Part shown: positions 10,512 through 21,670 of the stretch, in pieces
How positions within the stretch are numbered: position 1 is the stretch's first letter
Layout: every line of letters starts with the position of its first letter
Assembly: GCA_902604355.1 (NCBI GenBank)
Contig: CACKYN010000004.1
Coordinates: forward strand, 1-64,000
DNA from: an uncultured Pelagibacteraceae bacterium
Lineage (GTDB): Bacteria > Pseudomonadota > Alphaproteobacteria > Pelagibacterales > Pelagibacteraceae
DNA: 64,000 nucleotides
Direction of reading: 5' to 3'
Program-made: the position numbers and the translations under genes
Notes under the pieces: model-generated
The model's input: only the letters and a program-made list of their open reading frames with translations
Told to the model about the DNA's origin: nothing
Database searches by the model: none

Positions 10512-10527
10512 TCAGCACTTATATACG

Positions 10528-10737
10528 ATGAAAAAAATAAAAATTAAAGTAAATGGTAAATTTAAGACAGTATTGAATAACACTAAGTTGTCTGATCTTC
10601 TAAATAATCTTAATATTCCAATAAAAAAAGTGGCAATTGAATTAAATCAAGAAATTATTGATAAAAAGAGGACTAGTAATATAAAATTAAAAAAAGATGA
10701 TAAAATTGAAATAGTTCATTTTATTGGAGGAGGATAA
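10528..10737 (+). CDS. thiS: sulfur carrier protein ThiS
   Basis: 69-aa [11 protein letters not shown]...VHFIGGG with C-terminal GG; the ATG at 10528 is preferred over the 10432 ORF start, which lies in antisense aroQ. Confidence 0.88.
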   Translation: MKKIKIKVNGKFKTVLNNTKLSDLLNNLNIPIKKVAIELNQEIIDKKRTSNIKLKKDDKIEIVHFIGGG

Positions 10738-10738
10738 T

Positions 10739-11512
10739 TTGAAAAAAGATAAGTTAGTAATTGCAAAAAAAAAATTTGACTCAAGATTAATAGTTGGAAC
10801 TGGAAAATACAAAAATATGTCAGAATGTGCAAAAGCTATAAAACTATCTGGTGCAGAAATTGTGACCGTTGCGGTAAGACGTGTAAATATTTCAAATAAA
10901 AAAAAACCACTTTTGATGGACTACATTGATCCAAAAAAAATCACTTACCTCCCAAATACGGCAGGATGTTTTAACTCAACAGATGCTTTAAGAACCTTAA
11001 GATTAGCAAGAGAAATAGGAGGATGGAAGTTGGTCAAACTTGAAGTTTTAGGAGATAAAAAAAATTTATTCCCAGATATGATTGAAACTCTAAAAACAAC
11101 TGAGGTCCTAGCCAAAGAAGGATTTAAGGTTATGGTTTATTGTAATGATGATCCTTTAATGGCAAAACGTCTAGAAAATTCAGGAGCAGATGCGATTATG
11201 CCATTAGCAGCTCCGATTGGCTCTGGCTTGGGAATATTAAATAAAATTAATATTCAAATCATTCGTAAGCAGACTAAACTTCCTCTTATTGTTGACGCAG
11301 GTTTAGGTCAAGCATCAGATGCAACGATTGCAATGGAACTTGGCTGTGATGGTGTTTTAGTAAATACAGCAATAGCAAAAGCAAAAAAACCATTTGAAAT
11401 GGCTTTAGCTTTTAAAAATGCAGTTATAGCTGGAAGACAATCTTACAAATCAGGCAGAATAGCTAAGACCATAATGGGAAATCCATCATCTCCAATCGAA
11501 GGAATTATTTAG
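10739..11512 (+). CDS. thiG: thiazole synthase
   Basis: [58 protein letters not shown] start at 10739 preceded by AGGAGGA. ORF as called starts at 10724. Confidence 0.95.
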   Translation: MKKDKLVIAKKKFDSRLIVGTGKYKNMSECAKAIKLSGAEIVTVAVRRVNISNKKKPLLMDYIDPKKITYLPNTAGCFNSTDALRTLRLAREIGGWKLVKLEVLGDKKNLFPDMIETLKTTEVLAKEGFKVMVYCNDDPLMAKRLENSGADAIMPLAAPIGSGLGILNKINIQIIRKQTKLPLIVDAGLGQASDATIAMELGCDGVLVNTAIAKAKKPFEMALAFKNAVIAGRQSYKSGRIAKTIMGNPSSPIEGII

Positions 11513-13307
11513 GTTTTTTATAAAATCTTTTTTTTTTGAATGTTTTCTTGTAAGTTTTTTTTACTTTATTTTTGATAACTTTGTCTTCTTTATTTTGTAC
11601 CTCTAAATTTTTTAGTTTTTCATAATATTCAACTAATTCTATAGTTTTTTTAGATTTATTTTGGACATTAATTATGTACTCAGGAATAATTAGTGAATTA
11701 TCACTAATTATATCTAGCGTCATTTTATTTTTTTTCTCAAAATAAGTTAAATCCCCAACAAAGTTTTCCTTTAAAAAGTCAGAAATTTTTTTACAAACTT
11801 TTAGCTCTACAAATTTTGCTTTATTTAAAACTGCTTTTAATTCAACAATTTTAAGCAATTTCTGCGCAAACGACTCGTCTGTTAAAGTAACTTTCCATTT
11901 TATGGCACTTTCTCTTAATCTTTGTCTGGACATCTCTAAAAGACCAAAGTTACTTATCCTACCTATTTGTATTCTAGCTCTATCTGATCTACATTTTTCT
12001 TTAATTTTTCTCTCAACCAATTTTCTATTTCCATAACTTAGCATATCAATAAAATCTATTATAATTAAACCAGATAAATCTCTTATTTTAATTTGTCTTG
12101 CAATTTCTTCAGCAGCTTCGATGTTTGTGTCTAATGCTGTGCTCTCAACATTTTTACCTTTAATTGAGCTTCCAGAGTTTATATCTATGGATACCAATGC
12201 CTCTGTAGGATTAATAACTAAATAACCTCCTGATTTGAGTTTAATTTCAGAGTCAAAAATTTGATTTAGTTTTTGTTCAATATTTTCTTCAATGAACAAA
12301 GGTACTTTGCCTCTATATTTTTTTACTTTTTTAACACTAGATGGCATCATTGTTTTCATAAATGACTGTGCTTTTTTATAGCCATCTGTACCTTCTACAA
12401 TTATATTTTGGGTATTGTCATCAAACATGTCTCTTAAAGTCCTTTTAATAATTTCACTTTCTTGATGAATAAGCGATGGAGCAATTGAATTGATTGCGTT
12501 ATCTTTAATTTGACTCCAAGTTTTTATAAGACTTGTTAAATCATTATCTATTTCATTTTTAGTTTTATTACTCCCTGCTGTTCTAACTATCAATCCCATC
12601 TCTTTAGGAATTTGAATTTCATTTAAAATTGTTCTTATTTTTTTTCTGTCAGCTGGATTAAAAATTTTTCTTGAAATACCCCCACCTTTTGGAGTATTTG
12701 GCATTAAAACAATATATTTTCCAGCAATAGAAATGAAAGTACTTAAAGCTGCTCCTTTTTGACCTCTTTCATCTTTAATTACCTGAACAAGAATTACCTG
12801 ATTTGGTTTTATAACTTCCTGAATTTTATATCTTTTAAACCTGAATTTATTTTCTTTCTTCGTTTCTTTTTCCGTGTCAGTATCATTCTTTTCGTTTTCA
12901 ATTTCTTTATTTTCTGTATGGTTTTCTATTTCTTTTTCAATAGGATCGTCTATTTCTAATTTTCCTTTAGCAATATTTTCTTCTTCTTTAGCTTCAACTT
13001 GTTTTGACAGTTCTTCTCTAGCTTTCTCTTCTTCTTGTTTTATTTTATCTAAATCAGACTTAGGTATTTGATAATAATCTGATTGAATGTCATTAAAAGA
13101 TAGAAAGCCATGTCTATCTCTTCCAAAGTCAACGAAAGCCGCCTGAAGGGACGGTTCAATTCTGCTTACTTTACCTAAATAAATATTATTTTTTATAAGG
13201 TTAGTTTTTACACCCTCGTATTCGTAATCCTCAATATTCTCACCAGTTTTAAGAACAACTCTAGTTTCATTTGGATTCGAAGCATCGATATATAAATTTT
13301 TTTCCAT
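11505..13307 (-). CDS. ribonuclease E/G family protein
   Basis: [29 protein letters not shown] (S1), [60 protein letters not shown]; Lys/Glu-rich insert within S1. Confidence 0.93.
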   Translation of the reverse strand: MEKNLYIDASNPNETRVVLKTGENIEDYEYEGVKTNLIKNNIYLGKVSRIEPSLQAAFVDFGRDRHGFLSFNDIQSDYYQIPKSDLDKIKQEEEKAREELSKQVEAKEEENIAKGKLEIDDPIEKEIENHTENKEIENEKNDTDTEKETKKENKFRFKRYKIQEVIKPNQVILVQVIKDERGQKGAALSTFISIAGKYIVLMPNTPKGGGISRKIFNPADRKKIRTILNEIQIPKEMGLIVRTAGSNKTKNEIDNDLTSLIKTWSQIKDNAINSIAPSLIHQESEIIKRTLRDMFDDNTQNIIVEGTDGYKKAQSFMKTMMPSSVKKVKKYRGKVPLFIEENIEQKLNQIFDSEIKLKSGGYLVINPTEALVSIDINSGSSIKGKNVESTALDTNIEAAEEIARQIKIRDLSGLIIIDFIDMLSYGNRKLVERKIKEKCRSDRARIQIGRISNFGLLEMSRQRLRESAIKWKVTLTDESFAQKLLKIVELKAVLNKAKFVELKVCKKISDFLKENFVGDLTYFEKKNKMTLDIISDNSLIIPEYIINVQNKSKKTIELVEYYEKLKNLEVQNKEDKVIKNKVKKTYKKTFKKKRFYKKPK

Positions 13308-13410
13308 AATATTTTAATTGTTGATTTTATTAAATTTTGCATTTTTAAATAAATTTTGTTTAAATCTTGTGCCTTATCTTTAACAAATTCCAAGATATAA
13401 TGGAATTAAA

Positions 13411-15747
13411 ATGCATAAGTTTTTAAAGAATATTATTCTTATTTCCACATCTCTGCTTCTATTAACTGGTATTTTAATAGTTGGTCTTTTGTGGAGTTAT
13501 TCAAACAAGATTCCTGATTATAAATTTTTGAAAAATTATAAACCACCTGTTTCAAGTAAGGTTTACTCAGGAGAAGGAGAGCTGGTTGCAGATTTTTCCA
13601 AAGAAAAAAGAGTATTTGTGCCTTACAGCTCAATTCCAAAAAATGTTATAAATGCATTCTTATCTGCAGAGGATAAGAATTTTTTTTCACATCCAGGTGT
13701 AGATGCCAAAGGAGTGATGAGAGCAGTCATAAATAATATATCTAATATTATTTCATCTAAGCGATTAGAAGGTGCTTCAACAATAACCCAACAAGTCGCT
13801 AAAAATTTTTTATTAACAAATGAAGTGAGTATTAATAGGAAAATTAAAGAAGCAATTTTGGCATTTAGGATTGAAAGAGCACTTTCTAAAGAAAGAATAT
13901 TAGAATTATATTTAAATCAAATATACTTAGGAAGTGGAGCTTATGGAGTAGCGGCTGCTAGTTTAGAATATTTTGATAAGTCAATTAGGGATTTAAACTA
14001 TTCTGAAGCTGCATTGTTAGCTGCATTACCTAAGGCGCCAAGCAAATACAATCCCTATAGAGACATTGAGCTTGCAAAGTTTAGAAGAAATTTAGTTTTA
14101 AAAAATTTATTTGATAATAATTACATAAATTCTGAGTGGTATGAGAAAATAAAAACTCAAGAAATTATATTGAGTAAAAAAAAAAAAATTTATTTAGAAG
14201 ATGCTCAATATTTTATTGAGGATGTAAGAAAAAATGTAATTGAAAACTTTACTTACGATAAAGTTTACAAACAAGGCTTAAATATAAATACACCTATAAA
14301 TTTAGAGTTACAAAAAATTGCTACAGACTCCTTAAGAAATGGGCTAATATTGTATGATCAAAGAAAGGGTTGGAGAGGACCGTTAACTAGCAAAATCTAT
14401 AATAATAACTGGAGTAAAGATTTAGAAAAGTATAATTTAGAAAAATCAATCAAATGGTCATTAGCAATAGTAAAAAATGTAAATAAATTTTCTGCAGAAA
14501 TTGAGACCAAAGATAAAATTGAAGGTGTTATTGAGTATAAAGATATTTCCTGGACTAAAAAGGAATTTAAAAATCTACTGCAGCCAGGAGATATTATATA
14601 TGTAAAAAAATTAACTGATAAAAAATTTAGCTTACAACAATTACCTAAAATTAATGGAGGAATTGTTGTTATGGATCCTTACACTGGAAGAATTTTAGCA
14701 ATTAGTGGTGGATTTAGTTTTAAAAAAAGCGAATTTAATAGAGCGACTCAAGCTAATAGACAACCAGGTTCTGCATTTAAACCATTTATTTATGCGTTAG
14801 CATTAGAAAATAATTATACTCCAACTTCGTTAGTATTAGATGCACCTTTAGTTTTAGATCAAGGCGATGATTTAAAAATGTGGAAACCTGAAAATTATGG
14901 AAAAAAATTTTATGGTCCATCTACACTTCGAATTGGATTAGAAAAATCTAGAAATTTAATGACTGTAAGAATTGCTCAAAATCTTGGTATAGAAAAAATT
15001 GTAAATTTTTCAAAAGATTTAAAAATTTATGAAAATCCAGAGGAATTGATGTCAATATCTTTAGGTTCTGCTGAGACTACACTGCTGAATTTAACATCAG
15101 CTTATTCTGCTTTTGTAAATGGTGGAAAACTTGTTGAGCCAATATTGATTGATAGAATTCAAGATAGTGAAGGTAATACTATATATAATAATAAAATGAG
15201 ACAGTGTATAGATTGTGATCAAATTTCTTACTTGAGTAATGATTATCCCAAAATTAAAAACTACTATAAGCAAATTTTTTCTCCTGCTACTGCATATCAA
15301 ATGATCTCAATTCTTGAAGGTGTGGTTCAAAGAGGTACAGGGAAAAAACTTAGGGAATTGAACCTAAATATTGCTGGCAAAACTGGGACAACAAACAAAA
15401 ATACTGATACTTGGTTTATTGGCTTTACCTCAAACTTATTAGTTGGGGTTTATGTGGGTTCAGATAACCCATCACCTCTTGGAAAATATGAAACTGGCTC
15501 AAAAACTGCACTACCAATTTTTAAAGATTTTATTAAGCAAGCTGTAAAAAAATCAGATGCTAGACCATTTAAAGCAGCTGAAAACACAATTATGATGGTA
15601 GTAGATCCTAAAACAGGTCAAAAAGCAAAATTTTCATCAAAAAATACAATCATAGAGGTTTTTAAAAAAGAAAATGTGGTTAATGGAAAAGTTCTTTACT
15701 CAAATACTGATAGATTAGACAGTAATAATATACTAAAGTTTTATTAA
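13411..15747 (+). CDS. mrcA: penicillin-binding protein 1A
   Basis: Glycosyltransferase-51 ST..EDKNFFSHPGVD, EGASTITQQVAKNFLL; transpeptidase RQPGSAFKPFIYALAL, GKTGTT. Confidence 0.95.
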   Translation: MHKFLKNIILISTSLLLLTGILIVGLLWSYSNKIPDYKFLKNYKPPVSSKVYSGEGELVADFSKEKRVFVPYSSIPKNVINAFLSAEDKNFFSHPGVDAKGVMRAVINNISNIISSKRLEGASTITQQVAKNFLLTNEVSINRKIKEAILAFRIERALSKERILELYLNQIYLGSGAYGVAAASLEYFDKSIRDLNYSEAALLAALPKAPSKYNPYRDIELAKFRRNLVLKNLFDNNYINSEWYEKIKTQEIILSKKKKIYLEDAQYFIEDVRKNVIENFTYDKVYKQGLNINTPINLELQKIATDSLRNGLILYDQRKGWRGPLTSKIYNNNWSKDLEKYNLEKSIKWSLAIVKNVNKFSAEIETKDKIEGVIEYKDISWTKKEFKNLLQPGDIIYVKKLTDKKFSLQQLPKINGGIVVMDPYTGRILAISGGFSFKKSEFNRATQANRQPGSAFKPFIYALALENNYTPTSLVLDAPLVLDQGDDLKMWKPENYGKKFYGPSTLRIGLEKSRNLMTVRIAQNLGIEKIVNFSKDLKIYENPEELMSISLGSAETTLLNLTSAYSAFVNGGKLVEPILIDRIQDSEGNTIYNNKMRQCIDCDQISYLSNDYPKIKNYYKQIFSPATAYQMISILEGVVQRGTGKKLRELNLNIAGKTGTTNKNTDTWFIGFTSNLLVGVYVGSDNPSPLGKYETGSKTALPIFKDFIKQAVKKSDARPFKAAENTIMMVVDPKTGQKAKFSSKNTIIEVFKKENVVNGKVLYSNTDRLDSNNILKFY

Positions 15748-16842
15748 TGAATGATAATTTTCAAAATTATAAAGAAGAAATAGATAAAATAAATCAAAGA
15801 ATTAAGGAGTATCTTTGAAAACAATAATATTTATTCAAAACTTCAGTCGCTAAATACAAAAATGCTAGAAGCTAATTTCTGGCAAGATAAAAACAATTCT
15901 CAAAAAGTTGTTAAAGAAAAAAAATTTTATGAGGATTTGATAAATTCTTTAAATTCATCTGTTGAAAAATTAAATGATTTTGCAGCTTTAAATCAATTAG
16001 CTTTGGATGAAAGTAATTTAGAAGTTCAAGAAGAAATTGTACAAAATATTAAACAACTAAGGTCCGAAATAAAAAAAAGTGAAATTAAATGTTTTTTATC
16101 AAATGAAGCTGATCCATTAGATTGCTATATTGAGATTCATGCAGGTGCTGGAGGTACCGAGAGTCAGGATTGGGCCGATATGTTAAGACGAATGTATTTA
16201 AAATGGTCTGATAAAAAGAAATTTAAATCTAACTTAATTAGTGAACATAGAGGAGATGAGGCTGGAATTAAGTCAGCAACAATAAAGATAGAAGGCGATT
16301 ATGTTTTTGGCTGGCTTAAAAAAGAGTCTGGTATTCATCGTTTGGTTAGAATATCTCCATTTGACTCAGGTGCAAGAAGGCATACAAGTTTTGCAAGTAT
16401 CTGGATATATCCAGTTGTTGACGAAAATATTAATATAGAAATTTCAGAAAAAGATTTAAGAATAGATACCTACCGATCTAGTGGAGCAGGTGGCCAACAT
16501 GTCAACACCACTGATAGTGCAGTAAGAATTACTCATTTGCCTTCCAAAATTGTTGTTCAGTGTCAAAATGAAAGGTCTCAACATAAAAATAAAGAGACAT
16601 GTATGAATATGTTGAAAGCCAGATTGTATGATTATGAAATTAAGAAAAGAGAGGAACAAAATCAAAATAACGAAAATTCAAAATCTGAAATTGGTTGGGG
16701 TCACCAAATAAGATCTTATGTGTTACAACCTTACAGATTAGTCAAAGATAATCGAACAAATTTTGAGAGCACTAGTCCAGATAAAATTTTAGATGGAGAT
16801 CTGGATGAATTTTTAGAACAATCACTCTATAAAGTTAAATGA
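15747..16842 (+). CDS. prfB: peptide chain release factor 2, join(15747..15815,15817..16842) by programmed +1 frameshift
   Basis: N-terminal MNDNFQNYKEEIDKINQRIKEYL ends at TGA 15816 in AAGGAGTATCTTTGA; the +1 frame continues ENNNIYSKLQSLNTKMLEANFWQD; GGQ and SPF/RHTSFASIW motifs downstream. Confidence 0.95.
15804..15818 (+). promoter_or_regulatory. RF2 programmed +1 frameshift site (SD-like GGAG, CTT TGA)
   Basis: AAG GAG TAT CTT TGA closely matches the canonical RF2 slip site. Confidence 0.93.
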
Positions 16843-19256
16843 GAAAATTTTTATTAAGGTTTTTTATAGCAATTGTAATTTTAATTTTTTTATCAATAAT
16901 TTATTTAAGTACAATTGGAGTTGAAACTGAAAGTTTTAATGAACAGATAAAAAATAAAGTTAATGAGAGTAATAAAAATTTACAACTAAATCTAAAAAAA
17001 ATACAAATTAAATTAGATCCTATCAGATTAAAATTTAATGCTAAAACTGTTGGTGCTACTGTTTATTATTATAATAAACCACTTGAATTAGAATATATAG
17101 GAACACAGGTATCTTTCGCGTCAATAATTAAAAATGAATTTGTCTCATCAAATCTTGAAATAGGATCAAAATCATTACCACTTGGTGATTTAATTAAATT
17201 TGCTAGGGCAGCTTACACAGGTCCGGAATTATTTATTTTAGAAAAAATTATTAAAAAAGGTCATATAATATTGGATTTAAAAGTTAATTATGACGAAAAT
17301 GGAAAAATTAAAAATGACTATCAAATAAAAGGTGTAATTAAAGACGGCAAAATTCAATTATTAAATAATTATATTTACGAAAAAATAAATTTTATATTCG
17401 AACTGAAGAAAGATGAATTAAAAACCCAAGAAATAAAATTTGTGGCAAATAAAATAAATTTTTTTTCTGACAAGGTTAACGTAAAGCAAAAAGAAGATAT
17501 TTTTTACATTGATGGAATTATCAAAAATAAAAATGACACTTTATCAAAGAGGTTTTTAAAAATAGCAAAATTAGATTTAAAAAACTTAAATTTTGACAAC
17601 ACAATTTTCAGCTCAACTAATAGTTTTAGTTTTGAGGTAAATAAAAATTTTAAATTAAAAAATATGTTTCTTGAGTCTGATATTGATTTAAATCATCTTA
17701 AATATAAAATAGAAAATAACATCTTAGACTATTTCTCAAAATTAAATGAGGAAATTATTTTAAGAAATCATAAATTAAAATTAAAGTATAGTAAAAATTT
17801 ATTATCAATTACTGGAGAAGGAGAAATAAAATTAGAAAAAAATTTTAATAAAATTAATTATATTTTCAAAAATAATGATCAAAATTTTAATATTCAATCA
17901 AATTTAACTTTAGATACTTTCAGTTTAAAAAAACAAGATTTTATTGGTACCTTTTTCCCATCTACTAATGAGAATATTAATTTTAAAAATCAAAAATTAA
18001 ATATTAAATATGATAACAATATATTGTCTTTAACAGGCAAGGGCAAAATAAAAGTTGATGATCAATTTGAAAATATAAAATATTTAATATCAACAAAAGA
18101 TAAAAAAATTAATTTCGATCTAGATTTGAATTTAGACAAAACTAATTTTGAGGTAAATTTTTTTAATTATAAAAAAAACAATAAAATAAACACTCAATTA
18201 AAAATTGATGGCTATTATGATCAAGATAAAAATCTTTCTTTAAATAATCTGTCTATTTTAGAAGACAAAAATAAAATTGCGGTAAGCAACCTTTTATTAA
18301 ATAAGAATAATTCAATTATTAATGTTGATTACATAAAATTTGATTATTTAGATAGTGAGAATAAGTTAAACAAATATTCTATAAAAAAAATAAAAAAAAA
18401 CGATTACGACATTATTGGTTTTAGTTTAAACGCAAATACATTAATTAATAATCTTTTAAAAAGGAATGATAAAAAAAGAAATAATATTTTTCAAAATAAT
18501 ATTTCTTTAAGTGTGAATTTAGATGAAGTTTCTTTAGATGCAATTAATTATATTTCAAATTTAAAAGGAAATTTATTTATTAAAGATAATAGTATTGTAG
18601 ATGCTAATTTATCTGCATTTTTTGATGATAAAAAAAATATTTCATTTTCAATTAATAGTGATTCGAAAAATAACAAAATAACCACTTTGTACTCCTCAAA
18701 AGCAAAACCATTAGTTGAACGATATAAATTTATTAAAGGATTTGATGAAGGATATTTAGATTTCTATTCATCAAAAAAAGATAATATTTCTAAATCTAAA
18801 CTTAATATTTATGATTTTAAACTTAAAGAATTGTCAGTTTTAACAAAAATCCTTACCCTTGCTTCTCTGCAAGGTATTGCAGATATTTTATCAGGAGAGG
18901 GAATTAGATTTGACGAATTAGAGATGAATTTTAAAAATCAGGGAGACCTAATGACAATTGATGAGATTTATGCAATTGGTCCTGCAATTTCAGTATTAAT
19001 GAGTGGATATGTTGAGAATGATAAACTAATTAGCCTAAAAGGAACACTTGTTCCAGCAACTACTATTAATAAAACAATAAGCTCAATACCAGTTCTAGGG
19101 AAAATTTTGGTTGGAGACAAAACTGGAGAAGGAGTTTTCGGAGTTAGTTTTAAGATTAAAGGACCACCAAAAAAGTTAGAAACTACTGTAAATCCAATTA
19201 AGACACTAACACCAAGATTTATAACTCGTACTATAGAAAAAATTAAAAAAAATTAA
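16839..19256 (+). CDS. AsmA-like/DUF3971 (YhdP-type) envelope protein
   Basis: N-terminal TM segment; C-terminal SLQGIADILSGEGIRFDELEMNFKNQGDLMTIDEIYAIGPAISVLMSGYV pattern typical of AsmA-like C-terminal regions. Confidence 0.75.
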   Translation: MRKFLLRFFIAIVILIFLSIIYLSTIGVETESFNEQIKNKVNESNKNLQLNLKKIQIKLDPIRLKFNAKTVGATVYYYNKPLELEYIGTQVSFASIIKNEFVSSNLEIGSKSLPLGDLIKFARAAYTGPELFILEKIIKKGHIILDLKVNYDENGKIKNDYQIKGVIKDGKIQLLNNYIYEKINFIFELKKDELKTQEIKFVANKINFFSDKVNVKQKEDIFYIDGIIKNKNDTLSKRFLKIAKLDLKNLNFDNTIFSSTNSFSFEVNKNFKLKNMFLESDIDLNHLKYKIENNILDYFSKLNEEIILRNHKLKLKYSKNLLSITGEGEIKLEKNFNKINYIFKNNDQNFNIQSNLTLDTFSLKKQDFIGTFFPSTNENINFKNQKLNIKYDNNILSLTGKGKIKVDDQFENIKYLISTKDKKINFDLDLNLDKTNFEVNFFNYKKNNKINTQLKIDGYYDQDKNLSLNNLSILEDKNKIAVSNLLLNKNNSIINVDYIKFDYLDSENKLNKYSIKKIKKNDYDIIGFSLNANTLINNLLKRNDKKRNNIFQNNISLSVNLDEVSLDAINYISNLKGNLFIKDNSIVDANLSAFFDDKKNISFSINSDSKNNKITTLYSSKAKPLVERYKFIKGFDEGYLDFYSSKKDNISKSKLNIYDFKLKELSVLTKILTLASLQGIADILSGEGIRFDELEMNFKNQGDLMTIDEIYAIGPAISVLMSGYVENDKLISLKGTLVPATTINKTISSIPVLGKILVGDKTGEGVFGVSFKIKGPPKKLETTVNPIKTLTPRFITRTIEKIKKN

Positions 19257-20482
19257 TTTAACTCAACTTTAATGTGCCTTTTTTTTCCTATAGATAACTT
19301 GAGGTAATTTTCTTTAAATAGATTGTGATCAATAATGAATTTTTCGTCATAAATAGAATTATCATTAATTTTTATTGCATTTCCTTTTATAAGTCTTCTA
19401 ATCTCACTTTTAGAATTTTCTAATTTAGATAGTAAAATAAGATCTAGAATGTTAATTTTTTTATCAATATTTTTTGATGAAATAGTTACAGAAGGTAAAT
19501 TTGAACCAAGCGAATTCCCAGAAAATGCTTCTTTAGCAGCCATTTCCGAATTCTTTGCTGCTTTTTCGCCATGAAGTAAAGAGGTAGTTTTATTTGCAAG
19601 TAATATTTTTAATTCATTTATATTGTTTTTTTTAAATTTTTCTATCTCACTAATATCAATATCAGTAAACATTTTTAAAAATTTAAACACATCTCTATCA
19701 TCAATATTTCTCCAAAACTGCCAATAATCATAAGCTGATAAAAATTTTTCATCTAACCAAACAGCACCATTTTCTGTCTTACCCATTTTTGCACCCGAAG
19801 CTAAAGTAATTAATGGAGTAGTTAAACCAAAAGTTTGATTATTAGAGTATCTCTTAATAAGTTCAACGCCGTTCACAATATTCCCCCACTGATCAGATCC
19901 GCCAATTTGTAATACACAATTTTCTTTTTTATTTAATTCTAAAAAATCATATGCTTGCAAAATCATATAATTAAATTCCATATAACTTAGTGATTGTTCT
20001 CTATCCAATCTTAATTTGACACTATCAAATGTTAACATTTTATTGATAGTAAAGTGTTTTCCAATATCTCTTAGGAAAGATATGTAATTCAAATTTTTTA
20101 ACCAAGTAAAATTATTTACAAATATTGGTTTTATATTAGGATCATCATTATCTAAAAATTTTTTAAGAATATTTTTAATATTTTTAATATTTTTTTCAAT
20201 TTCCTGCTCGCTTAGAATTTTTCTAGTTTTATCTTTCCCTGATGGGTCACCAATTCTAGTGGTGCCACCACCAAGTAAAACTATAGGACGATGTCCATTT
20301 TTTTGAAGTAATCTTAAGCACATTATTTGCAGCAAGCTACCAACATGTAAACTCTCTGCTGTACAGTCAAAACCGATATAAGCTTTAATTTTTTCTTTGT
20401 TTAGTATATTTGATAATTCATGCTCACTAGTACATTGATAGAAATATCCACGGTCTTTAAATTCTTTTAAAAATTTATTCAT
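19253..20482 (-). CDS. tyrS: tyrosyl-tRNA synthetase
   Basis: YIGFDCTAESLHVGSLLQI, LQIGGSDQWGNIVNG, KMGKTENGAVWL. Confidence 0.96.
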   Translation of the reverse strand: MNKFLKEFKDRGYFYQCTSEHELSNILNKEKIKAYIGFDCTAESLHVGSLLQIMCLRLLQKNGHRPIVLLGGGTTRIGDPSGKDKTRKILSEQEIEKNIKNIKNILKKFLDNDDPNIKPIFVNNFTWLKNLNYISFLRDIGKHFTINKMLTFDSVKLRLDREQSLSYMEFNYMILQAYDFLELNKKENCVLQIGGSDQWGNIVNGVELIKRYSNNQTFGLTTPLITLASGAKMGKTENGAVWLDEKFLSAYDYWQFWRNIDDRDVFKFLKMFTDIDISEIEKFKKNNINELKILLANKTTSLLHGEKAAKNSEMAAKEAFSGNSLGSNLPSVTISSKNIDKKINILDLILLSKLENSKSEIRRLIKGNAIKINDNSIYDEKFIIDHNLFKENYLKLSIGKKRHIKVELN

Positions 20483-20527
20483 AAGTCTATAGTTACAATA
20501 TACAATTTTTTAATAAAAAGAATATCA

Positions 20528-21670
20528 ATGAAACGAAAATTATATACATCTATAGGATTAATGAGTGGAACTTCAATGGATGGAGTGGATATATCAATAA
20601 TACAATCTGATGGGCAATATCAATTTTACAACATTTTAGATGTGTATTTTGAATATGATGTCGAACTAAAAGCAGAATTAATTAGATTAAGAAACTTAGT
20701 TTTAGGTGAGAATGATTTATATAAACATTCTAAAGAACTGGGAAATCTAGAGAGAAAAATCACAGTTTTTCACGCAGAAAAAGTAAACCAAATATTAATA
20801 AAATATAAGCATGAAATTGATTTAATTGGTTTTCATGGCCAAACAATATTTCACGAGCCACAAAAAAAAATCACAAAACAACTAGGAGACGGAAAGTTGC
20901 TATCTCAACTATTAAAAAAAAATGTAGTTTATGACTTTAGAAAAAAAGATATTGAAAATGATGGACAAGGAGCCCCCTTAACACCAATATTTCACTATCT
21001 TATATCCAATATTGTGAATGAAAAATTCAAAACAGGATTTCCGATAGGTTTTATAAACATTGGAGGAATAACAAACCTTACTAAGATTATAAGTATTTCT
21101 AATAATTTTGAGGATAATATTACCGCTTATGATATTGGGCCTGGAAATTGTTTGATAGATGACTGGGTTAGAAAAAATTCAAATAAAAAATTTGATGAAA
21201 ATGGAAATATATCGAAAGCTGGAAAAATTGATCAATTAATTACTAACCAAATTATTGATAATTTTAATATAGACTCATACACTAAATCTTTAGATGTTAA
21301 AGACTTTGATAACTCTTTTGCTAGAGGTCTTTCATTGGAAAATGGCTGCTCAACAATAACTAACTTTACAGGCTATCTAATAGCAAGAGGAATTGAAAAT
21401 ACAGCTGCTAATAATAAAATTAAATATCTAATTTGTGGTGGAGGGAGAAAAAATAATGCTTTAATAAATAGTATCAAAGACAACTTAAAAAATAAAAATG
21501 ATTATATTTTAGATAATATAGATAAATATGGTTTTAATGGTGATTATATTGAGTCTCAGGCATTTGGATATTTAGCTATTAGATCTTTTTTAAATTTACC
21601 TATTTCATTTCCAGGTACAACTGGATGTAAAGAGCCAACAGTAGGTGGAAAACTAGTAAAATATCTTTAA
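20528..21670 (+). CDS. anmK: anhydro-N-acetylmuramic acid kinase
   Basis: GLMSGTSMDGVDISI, GFHGQTIFHEP, NIGGITNLT, GPGNCLIDDW. Confidence 0.95.
   Translation: MKRKLYTSIGLMSGTSMDGVDISIIQSDGQYQFYNILDVYFEYDVELKAELIRLRNLVLGENDLYKHSKELGNLERKITVFHAEKVNQILIKYKHEIDLIGFHGQTIFHEPQKKITKQLGDGKLLSQLLKKNVVYDFRKKDIENDGQGAPLTPIFHYLISNIVNEKFKTGFPIGFINIGGITNLTKIISISNNFEDNITAYDIGPGNCLIDDWVRKNSNKKFDENGNISKAGKIDQLITNQIIDNFNIDSYTKSLDVKDFDNSFARGLSLENGCSTITNFTGYLIARGIENTAANNKIKYLICGGGRKNNALINSIKDNLKNKNDYILDNIDKYGFNGDYIESQAFGYLAIRSFLNLPISFPGTTGCKEPTVGGKLVKYL

Noticed and set aside
10432-10527. N-terminal extension of the thiS ORF
   Set aside because: Overlaps aroQ antisense; ThiS homology begins at the ATG at 10528.
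12759-13071. Two plus-strand Phe/Ser-rich ORFs opposite RNase E
   Set aside because: Compositional artefact of the Lys/Glu-rich insert on the other strand.
15747-15818. Independent 23-aa leader peptide upstream of prfB
   Set aside because: Explained as the zero-frame N-terminus of RF2 before the programmed frameshift.
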